NCBI GenBank assembly: GCA_903849645.1 | Contig: CAINJJ010000037.1 | Location: 62,001-126,000 of the forward strand | Origin: an uncultured Acidobacteriaceae bacterium | GTDB taxonomy: Bacteria; Acidobacteriota; Terriglobia; Terriglobales; Acidobacteriaceae | Direction: 5' to 3' | DNA: 64,000 nucleotides | Shown: positions 1-7,241 of the stretch, one piece after another | Numbering within the stretch: the stretch's first letter is position 1 | Layout: the number at the start of each line of letters is the position of its first letter | The notes under the pieces: generated by a model | What the model was told of the DNA's origin: nothing | The model's database searches: none | The model's input: only the letters and a program-made list of their open reading frames with translations | Position numbers and translations under genes: made by a program

Positions 1-65
1 TTCTTCAACCCCACCGTTCCCGCAACCGCCGAAACACCGCCGATAAAGCCACGTCTGCTGATCAT
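1..65 (-). CDS. Partial CDS (N-terminus only), probable Tat-exported protein
   Basis: Reverse-strand reading from cat at 63-65: MISRRGFIGGVSAVAGTVGLK; SRRGFI matches a twin-arginine motif; runs off the window edge. Confidence 0.5.
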   Translation of the reverse strand, partial: MISRRGFIGGVSAVAGTVGLK

Positions 66-201
66 GATTCAGGTCCTTGGATACAACAAGATTGAGCCGG
101 CCCACGCCCGCATCGAACATCCACGAGCGTGGACGGATTTCAGGCACAATACAGAGCGCTCTTCAGGCTCTCGAGCATCATAGACGATGAATGAGGACTT
201 G

Positions 202-275
202 CTACTTCTCCCGCGCCACTACAAAGTCCGGCACCCACAGCAGGGCGCGCTTGAACTCCGAGTCGGGCAGCGGGG
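202..275 (-). pseudogene. Detached 3' end of a polyprenyl synthetase gene (APLPDSEFKRALLWVPDFVVAREK*)
   Basis: Near-identical to 1190-1263, the 3' end of the full-length gene; peptide identical, five third-position differences. Confidence 0.8.
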
Positions 276-404
276 CGAACTCCACGCTGTTGCCGAAGTG
301 AGACCGTCCACGTAGTCTGAGCCGACCAGATGAACAAGAAGCCCCTTCCCGACACCTCCACTGGCGCCCTCAAGTCCATGATAAGTTAGGTAGTTATGTA
401 GTGG

Positions 405-956
405 ATGGGTTTGAGAGGAGGCAAAATGGAGTGGCCTGCATTTGAATATCAGGGTCAGACATTCGACCTGAGCCATCTTCATCCCTTCGAGCACGTCTTC
501 GAGCGCCCCGCCACAGATAGATCGCCCGCTGAACGATTTCAAGTCAGGGTCAGCTTTTCCTCACACTGCTTTACGAAAAAACTCGACTCTAACGAGGTTC
601 CTGATCTCGAACTGATGTACCCATGCGACTTCGAACGAAGGATCTTCGACCGCGTTCGCTTCCGACTTTCGAGCCAACTTCCCAAGTTGATCCGAAGCCT
701 GGCATCGAAGAGGGTGCGCCAGAACTTAGGGAAACACAAATTCTTCACGGTTGAATTGATCGAAGATAGCGGCCAAGGGATCGAATACGACATCTTCTTC
801 AGGCTGGTAAAGAGCGGGAAAGGATGGCTCGAATTAATTGTCGAGACCGCCTTCGACCGGAGACCTGAGAACAGAAAGAATCGTCCGTCAGGCAAACCCA
901 TCCGGTTTTGGATCGTCCTGCATAATACGATTCACGGTAAGCCAATCCGCCCGTAA
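405..956 (+). CDS. Conserved hypothetical protein (183 aa; C-terminal KPIRFWIVLHNTIHGKPIRP)
   Basis: ORF track; non-low-complexity protein, hairpin terminator directly after the stop. Confidence 0.65.
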   Translation: MGLRGGKMEWPAFEYQGQTFDLSHLHPFEHVFERPATDRSPAERFQVRVSFSSHCFTKKLDSNEVPDLELMYPCDFERRIFDRVRFRLSSQLPKLIRSLASKRVRQNLGKHKFFTVELIEDSGQGIEYDIFFRLVKSGKGWLELIVETAFDRRPENRKNRPSGKPIRFWIVLHNTIHGKPIRP

Positions 957-961
957 AACGC

Positions 962-987
962 GAGAGGCCCCCTTGCGAGGGCCTCTC
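962..987. terminator. Hairpin terminator-like element
   Basis: gagaggccc-N8-gggcctctc immediately after the 405-956 stop codon. Confidence 0.6.
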
Positions 988-1189
988 CGTATTTCCATGC
1001 AGCTCTTGTATATCCCCACCCTCGTGGAGGCCATTTCTGGCGGCATCGGAACCACGGAGAAGAACCGTTGCACTCACGTTCCGATAGATGCAGTATACGC
1101 CCAACACGGAAGTTTTACCACCAATCTTATCGGGAATTCTCCGAGCTTGAGGAAGAAATCAAACGAATAAATCAGACTCCCCGGGGCCC

Positions 1190-2179
1190 CTACTTCTCCC
1201 GCGCCACCACAAAGTCCGGTACCCAAAGCAGGGCGCGCTTGAACTCCGAGTCCGGCAGCGGCGCCAGAGCCTGGCGGCTCTGCTCCGCATACTTGTCCGC
1301 CACGGCCATGGCGTACTCCACTGAACCGTTCTTGATCAGAATCTTCTGAATCTGGTCCCGGCTGACGTTCTCAAAGCTGCGATCGTCCAGCACCCGCTGA
1401 ATCGCCTGCCGGTCCGCCGCCGTCCCGTGGTCCACCGAGTGAATCACCGACAGCGTTGCCTTGCCTTCTCGCAGGTCGCTCGCCACAGGCTTGCCCAGCA
1501 CCTCTTCGGTGGCCGTAAGGTCCAGCACGTCGTCCACAATCTGGAACGCCAGGCCCACCGTCCGCCCATACGCCGCCAGGCTCGCCTCCTGTGCTTCAGT
1601 CGACTGCGCCAGCACCGCGCCCAGCCGCATCGACACCGAAAAAAGGCACGCCGTCTTGCGGTAGATCAGGTCAAAGTACTCGGCCTCAGAGACCGCCCGG
1701 CCCAGCTTCTGAATCTGCAGCAGCTCGCCCTCGACCATCTGCTGGGTCAGCTCGATCAGCAGGTCCAGCACGCGCAGGTTCTTCTCTTCCAGCGCCACCC
1801 GGAAGGCCTGCATATACAGCCAGTCGCCCGCCAGCACACACTTCTCGTTGCCCCAGGTCGTATTGGCCGATGGCCGCCCGCGGCGCATGTCCGCGCCGTC
1901 GATAATGTCGTCGTGCACCAGCGTCGCCGTGTGCACCATCTCCACCACCGCGCCCAGCCGGATCGCTCCCTGGCCCGAGTAGCCCAGCGTGTGAGCCGCC
2001 AGCAGCAGCAGGGAGGGCCTGATCCGCTTGCCCCCGCCTCCGCGCAGATACTCGGCAATCTCCGTGATCGTGCTTACGCCGGAGGCGGCATCCCTGCCCA
2101 GCTCCTGCTCGATCGCCACGAGGTCTTCCCGCAGCAGCTCGAAGATCTCTTTCGCCGTCGCTATCGCCAGTGTGCTCAA
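1190..2179 (-). CDS. Polyprenyl (octaprenyl-type) diphosphate synthase
   Basis: GGGKRIRPSLLLLAAH, LVHDDIIDGADMRRGRPSAN and FQIVDDVLDLT motifs of trans-prenyltransferases. Confidence 0.93.
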   Translation of the reverse strand: MSTLAIATAKEIFELLREDLVAIEQELGRDAASGVSTITEIAEYLRGGGGKRIRPSLLLLAAHTLGYSGQGAIRLGAVVEMVHTATLVHDDIIDGADMRRGRPSANTTWGNEKCVLAGDWLYMQAFRVALEEKNLRVLDLLIELTQQMVEGELLQIQKLGRAVSEAEYFDLIYRKTACLFSVSMRLGAVLAQSTEAQEASLAAYGRTVGLAFQIVDDVLDLTATEEVLGKPVASDLREGKATLSVIHSVDHGTAADRQAIQRVLDDRSFENVSRDQIQKILIKNGSVEYAMAVADKYAEQSRQALAPLPDSEFKRALLWVPDFVVAREK

Positions 2180-2269
2180 GACTCTCCGCTTCTCGTGCCT
2201 TATCCTGCAATGCCCATGCTGCTTCCATCTCGTCGCGCCGGGAGAGGGCTGCCCACCGCTGGCTTCCGC

Positions 2270-2773
2270 CTAATTGGTGCGATAGTTGGTGAACTGCAAC
2301 TCCACGCCCAGGTCTTTCCCGCGCAGCAAGGCAATAATCCCCTGCAGCTCGTCCCGGTCCTTGCTCGTAATTCTGACTGTATCGCCCTGGATGCTGGCCT
2401 GCGCTTTCTTTTTCGAGTCCTTCACCAGCCGCACAATCTCCTTGGCCTTTTCCACCGGGATGCCCTGCTGCAAGGATATCTTCTGTCGCACGCTCTGTCC
2501 TGCCGCCGGCTCCAGCTTGCCATACGTCATGTTCTTCAGCGAAACCCCGCGCTTTACCAGCTTCTGACCCAGAATCTCCTTCACCGCCTCCAGCTTGTAC
2601 TCCCCCGCCGAGGCCAGTTGGATCTCCTTGTCGCCCTCCGCCAGCGTGATCTCCGAGTGCGAGTCTTTCAAATCAAAGCGTTGGCGAATCTCCTTCAGCG
2701 CCTGATCAATGGCGTTGCGGACCTCCTGGATCTCCACCTTGCTGACGATATCGAACGAATTCTCCTGTGCCAT
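2270..2773 (-). CDS. yajQ: YajQ family nucleotide-binding protein
   Basis: MAQENSFDIVSKVEIQEVRNAIDQALKEI...; 167 aa from the likely internal start. Confidence 0.93.
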   Translation of the reverse strand: MAQENSFDIVSKVEIQEVRNAIDQALKEIRQRFDLKDSHSEITLAEGDKEIQLASAGEYKLEAVKEILGQKLVKRGVSLKNMTYGKLEPAAGQSVRQKISLQQGIPVEKAKEIVRLVKDSKKKAQASIQGDTVRITSKDRDELQGIIALLRGKDLGVELQFTNYRTN

Positions 2774-2843
2774 GACTTTCCTGTCCTTCTCCAGAAAAAC
2801 TTCCGCCGCCGCCCTGCCCCGCAATGCGGCGAATGCAACTCTA

Positions 2844-3683
2844 TCAGTTTCCCACGTCTGCCCCAACACCAAACAGCCGCGTGAAGTTTTTCGTCGTCGC
2901 CGCGGCAATTTCTTCAGCCGATACCCCGAGCGTCTCCGCCAGCGTCTGCGCCGTCAGGCTTACCCACCCCGGCTCGTTGCGCTTGCCCCGGTTCGGCGCC
3001 GGAGCCAGCCAGGGCGCGTCGGTCTCTACCAGCAGCCCGTCCAGGGGAATCTTCGCCGCCACATCCCGCAGAGGCTGCGCCTTGGGATAGGTCACATTGC
3101 CCGCGAACGACACCAGAAATCCCAGCTCCAGCGACCGCCGCGCCTGCTCCCATCCGCCCCCGAAGCAGTGCATCACCCCGCCCAACCCCGTTGGCCGCCA
3201 GTGCGCCTCCAGCACCTCGAAAAGGTCGTCCCACGCGTCCGAGGCCCCGTCCCTGGGCCGGCAATGGATCAGGATCGGCCGCTTGCGCCCCGCCGCCACC
3301 TCCAGTTGCCGGATCAATCCCGCCCGCTGCACCCCGTGCGCCGCGCCGTCGTGGTAGTAGTCCAGGCCAATCTCCCCGCAGGCAATCACCTCGGGCTCGC
3401 CCAGCAACCCATCAAGTTGGCTCAAAATCGCTTCGTCAATCTCCGCCGCATTGTGCGGATACACCCCCGCGCTCGCAAAGAGCTTCGGAAGCCCCTTTCC
3501 GCTTTCGGCGTGCCCGTTGAACTGCCGGCAGATTTCCAGCGCCCGGCCCATCCCCCGCGCCTCTTCGCCAATCCCGATGGCCAGCACCGCCCCCACCCCT
3601 GCCTCCCAGGCGCGCCGCAGCATCGCCTCGCGGTCGTCGGTGTAGCGCTCGCTGTCCAGGTGTGCGTGCGAATCAATCAGCAA
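2844..3683 (-). CDS. tatD: TatD family metal-dependent hydrolase/DNase
   Basis: MLIDSHAHLDSERY, IGEIGLDYYHD-like and VETDAPWLAP motifs. Confidence 0.93.
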   Translation of the reverse strand: MLIDSHAHLDSERYTDDREAMLRRAWEAGVGAVLAIGIGEEARGMGRALEICRQFNGHAESGKGLPKLFASAGVYPHNAAEIDEAILSQLDGLLGEPEVIACGEIGLDYYHDGAAHGVQRAGLIRQLEVAAGRKRPILIHCRPRDGASDAWDDLFEVLEAHWRPTGLGGVMHCFGGGWEQARRSLELGFLVSFAGNVTYPKAQPLRDVAAKIPLDGLLVETDAPWLAPAPNRGKRNEPGWVSLTAQTLAETLGVSAEEIAAATTKNFTRLFGVGADVGN

Positions 3684-3701
3684 AGAAGGTACCTCACAAA
3701 A

Positions 3702-4118
3702 TTACTGCACCGGAAGTGCAAGGGTGTCGACCTCGAGCAGGCCGAAGTGCTGAATAAAGGGAGCAAAATCGGCGTCCCGATGCAACAGCCTGTAGCTGTG
3801 CTCGATGCAGAAGGTGGCCAGCAGACAGTCAATCGTGCTGTGAACCGTCACGCCCAGAGCACGCAGGGCGCGATAGTTGAGCGCCGCCTTTTGTGCCAGT
3901 TCAGCCGAAAGCGAGTCGAAAACAGTCAATGTTGCGAGGACTTCGACCGCATGGTGAAATTGCCTGTCACCGCGGATCCCCTGCAGCGATTCCGCCATCA
4001 CAGTGGTCGTGATCCCGAACGGCTGCCAGCCGATGTTTGCATAGAGCCACAGCACCTCCCTGGTCCGCGCGCCTGCCAGAAAATCGATAAGGACCGACGA
4101 GTCGACGACGATCATCAC
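3702..4118 (-). CDS. PIN-domain toxin (VapC-like)
   Basis: MIVVDSSVLIDFLAG...TIDCLLATFCIEH...LHRDADF; adjacent to antitoxin. Confidence 0.9.
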   Translation of the reverse strand: MMIVVDSSVLIDFLAGARTREVLWLYANIGWQPFGITTTVMAESLQGIRGDRQFHHAVEVLATLTVFDSLSAELAQKAALNYRALRALGVTVHSTIDCLLATFCIEHSYRLLHRDADFAPFIQHFGLLEVDTLALPVQ

Positions 4119-4433
4119 TCAGGCTCGCTCCACCGGCGGGAGCTTCGGTTCGGTCGCGTTTTGCTGCTCGGAAAGACCGCTCGCAGGCGCTGCCTCCGAA
4201 CTCGCTTCGGCAGCGGCACGGCGCTTTTTCAAAATCTCCTCGTCGGGCGCAAACCAGTCGTCGTCGTGCCCCCGCCAGGCAACCTTGCCGAAAAGCTCGC
4301 GCAGGCGGGTCTGCCGGTGAAGCTGTACCGCCAGCCTCAGAGACGCCTCAACCGCCGCCTTTTTGGTAGTGGCATTGGTCGCCGCCATGGCCTTGGCCAT
4401 CAACTCGTCGTCGATTTCAATATTGGTCCGCAT
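4119..4433 (-). CDS. VapB-like antitoxin (MRTNIEIDDELMAKAM...) with long C-terminal tail
   Basis: Type II VapB N-terminus (TNIEIDDELM), abuts the PIN toxin. Confidence 0.88.
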   Translation of the reverse strand: MRTNIEIDDELMAKAMAATNATTKKAAVEASLRLAVQLHRQTRLRELFGKVAWRGHDDDWFAPDEEILKKRRAAAEASSEAAPASGLSEQQNATEPKLPPVERA

Positions 4434-4573
4434 AGCCCGCGCCTCCCGATGTGTAAGGATAGCACGATTTATGTGTACGAGCAGCAGCCTGCCAAGACTC
4501 AGAGAACCCACGCCCGAGTCCTGGGTCCCATCCATTCCACCCCTGAGAAGGGCCTCCGCCGCACCGGAGGCGC

Positions 4574-6895
4574 CTACTTCAACCTTGCCCCCAGCGGGAC
4601 ATCCTCCAGGAACCCGGTCAGCACCGGCGCTCCGCCCTCGAGCGACGCCGCCAGCAGCATCCCGTTCGACTCCAGCCCCCGCATCATCCGCGGAGCCAGG
4701 TTGGCCACAATCACTATCTTCCGCCCCACCAGCTTCTCCGGCTCGTAGTACTGCGCAATCCCCGCCAGAATCTGCCGCTTCTCGTAGCCCAGGTCCACCT
4801 CCAGCCGCAACAGCTTGTCGGCCTTTGGCACCCGCTCCGCCACCAGAATCTGCGCCACCCGCAGCTCCACCTTGGCAAAGTCGTCAATGGTGATGTGCTG
4901 CACCGCCGGAGCGGCCGGCTCCACTGCCGCTGCCGCCGGGGCTGCCGCTGCCGCCAGGGGCGCAACCACACTGTCCGCATGCCCATGTGTCGGCGGCTTT
5001 ACGGAATGAGGCTGTGGCGCTACCACTCCCGCAACCGCTGGAGCCGTAACACCCGCCAGCCCGCCCCCATGCGTCGGAGGCTTCACCGAAATCACGTTGG
5101 TTGACGCTCCGCTTCCCGACGTCGGCGGCTTCACCGAGTGGAGATCCGCCACCACCCCCGCCACCGCAGGAGCCGTCACGCCCGCCTGACCCCCATGCGT
5201 GGGCGGTTTCACCGAGTTCGGTACCGGCGCTGGATTGGACTGGGCTGCCCTCTCCGCCTGGGCAGCCGCTTCCACGGCGCTGCGATTGTTCTCGTCTTCA
5301 AGATTCTGCATACGGTCGATTGCGTCCTTTTCAGCGCGGGGAAACAGAGGCGCGGGCTCTCCAAACTGCGTCCCCGCCTGCAGCCCGCCCCACGCGAGCT
5401 CTGTCAAAAATGATTTGCCTGCCGATACACCGATCTCGCCCTGCCCAAGCTGCCGCCACACCTTGGCCGCCGAGTCGGGAAGAATGGGATAGACCAGCGC
5501 CGTGATAATCCTGATCGATTCCGCCGCCGTCGCCAGCACCCTGGCCTGATGCGCCACATGCTCGGCCTCTGGCCGGTCCACCGGCCGCTTCCACGGGGCG
5601 TTCGCCGTCAGGTAGCCGTCGGTCTCCGCCACCAGCACCCAGAGCGCCTTCAGCGCGTCGGAGAAGTTCATCTCGTCAAACGCCGCCCCAAAGGCCCCAA
5701 TGGCCGCCACCGCGCTCTCCCGCAGCGCCGCCTCGGCCGCCGTCTCCGCGCCCGCCGCCGGCAGCACCCCGCCAAAGTACTTGTGCACCATGTTGACCAC
5801 GCGGCTCACCAGGTTCCCATAGCCGTTGGCCAGGTCCCCGTTGTACCGCTGCACCAGCGCCTCAAAGCTGAAGCTCCCGTCCTGCCCAAAGGGAATCTCC
5901 CGCAGCAGGAAGTACCGCAAAGCGTCCGCTCCCAGCACCGCGTGCACGGTCTCCGCGCGCACAATGTTGCCCCGCGACTTCGACATCTTGCCCTGGTCAA
6001 ACAGCAGCCACCCATTGGCCCGCACCGACCGCTGCACCGGAATGCCCGCCGCCATCAGAAACGCCGGCCAATAGACACAGTGGAACCGGCTGATCTCCTT
6101 GCCGATCAGGTGCATGTCCGCCGGCCAGAACTTCTTGAACCGCTCCTGGTCCTCCGGCGCGTCTGACCCATACCCCAACGCCGTAATGTAGTTGGCCAGC
6201 GCGTCCAGCCACACATACACCACGTGCTTCTCGTCGCCCGGCACAGGAATCCCCCACGAAAAGCTAGTCCGGCTCACCGAAAGGTCCTTCAGCCCTCCGC
6301 GCACAAACGAGATCACCTCGCGCCGCGTGGACTCCGGCCCCATGAACCCAGGGTTCTCCTCATAAAACTCCAGCAGCCGCCGCTCAAAGGCCGAGAGCTT
6401 GAAGAAGTAGTTCTCCTCGCTCACCGTCTCGGTAATCCGTCCGCAGTCCGGGCACGGAGTCCCCGGAGGCCCGTCCACATACAACTCGTCTGAGACGCAG
6501 TACTGCCCCGTGTAGTAGCCCTTGTAGATGTAGCCGCGGTCTCGCAGCGTGGCAAACAAGTGCTGCACTCCCCGCTTGTGCCGCTCCTCGGTCGTGCGGA
6601 TAAAGTCGTCGTAGCTCAGCCCCAGTTGGTCCCACAGCCCGCGAAACTCGCCCGCAATGGCCGTCGCAAACTCCTGCGGCGTCCGCCCCGCCTTCGCCGC
6701 CGAACGCTCGATCTTCTGCCCGTGCTCGTCCGTGCCCGTCAAAAACCATGTGTCGATCCCCTGCGCCCGCTTCCGCCGAGCAATCGCATCGCACACAATG
6801 GTCGAGTAGGCGTGCCCCAGGTGCGGCCGCGCGTTCACGTAATAGATCGGCGTGGTCAGGTAATAACGGGCTGGACTGGATGCTGGATTGGTCAT
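4574..6895 (-). CDS. metG: Methionyl-tRNA synthetase with C-terminal tRNA-binding (OB) domain
   Basis: YYVNARPHLGHAYS (HIGH-type), KMSKSRGN (KMSKS), C-terminal FAKVELRVAQILVAERVPKADKLLRLEVDLG; repeat-rich linker. Confidence 0.96.
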   Translation of the reverse strand: MTNPASSPARYYLTTPIYYVNARPHLGHAYSTIVCDAIARRKRAQGIDTWFLTGTDEHGQKIERSAAKAGRTPQEFATAIAGEFRGLWDQLGLSYDDFIRTTEERHKRGVQHLFATLRDRGYIYKGYYTGQYCVSDELYVDGPPGTPCPDCGRITETVSEENYFFKLSAFERRLLEFYEENPGFMGPESTRREVISFVRGGLKDLSVSRTSFSWGIPVPGDEKHVVYVWLDALANYITALGYGSDAPEDQERFKKFWPADMHLIGKEISRFHCVYWPAFLMAAGIPVQRSVRANGWLLFDQGKMSKSRGNIVRAETVHAVLGADALRYFLLREIPFGQDGSFSFEALVQRYNGDLANGYGNLVSRVVNMVHKYFGGVLPAAGAETAAEAALRESAVAAIGAFGAAFDEMNFSDALKALWVLVAETDGYLTANAPWKRPVDRPEAEHVAHQARVLATAAESIRIITALVYPILPDSAAKVWRQLGQGEIGVSAGKSFLTELAWGGLQAGTQFGEPAPLFPRAEKDAIDRMQNLEDENNRSAVEAAAQAERAAQSNPAPVPNSVKPPTHGGQAGVTAPAVAGVVADLHSVKPPTSGSGASTNVISVKPPTHGGGLAGVTAPAVAGVVAPQPHSVKPPTHGHADSVVAPLAAAAAPAAAAVEPAAPAVQHITIDDFAKVELRVAQILVAERVPKADKLLRLEVDLGYEKRQILAGIAQYYEPEKLVGRKIVIVANLAPRMMRGLESNGMLLAASLEGGAPVLTGFLEDVPLGARLK
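4981..5219. repeat. SVKPPT(H/S)G coding repeat array inside metG (4 copies)
   Basis: Four SVKPPT motifs and two copies of GVTAPAVAGVVA; nucleotide copies at about 4981-5009, 5019-5095, 5114-5142, 5149-5219. Confidence 0.85.
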
Positions 6896-6999
6896 AGGCG
6901 GGACATTGCATTGAATTCGCCCTACTCTTGGCAGGCCATAATCCAAAGGCAATCTAACTTCCATCTTACGGCATCTTCCGCCCAACGAATCCGGGGGGG

Positions 7000-7041
7000 C
7001 TCAGGTCCCTTTCTTTTGTGGACCTGGGAAACCACGAACCT
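7000..7041. repeat. Palindromic intergenic repeat, family 'CAGGTCCC..GGACCTGGGAAA.CACGAAC'
   Basis: ctcaggtccctttcttttgtggacctgggaaaccacgaacc; related copies at 35221-35260 and 51645-51690. Confidence 0.7.
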
Positions 7042-7241
7042 GAATCGGCTCTCCGCGATCCGCAATCCCGCTCCAAGCCCCATCCATTTCGCGTTCCTGG
7101 CGCAATGGGTGGGAAGCCACGAACCCTGCACAACCTCATCCCAAGGCGGCGAAGCCGCCTCTGCCCCACCGCAGGTGGCCGCGGCTGGCTGCACCGCAGG
7201 CGCCAGGCGGCTGGTAGAATTAGCCTTGAAAATCAAGGATT

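Noticed and set aside
219-542. 107-aa minus-strand ORF over the detached gene 3' end
   Set aside because: Reads the polyprenyl-synthetase remnant in the wrong frame; likely spurious
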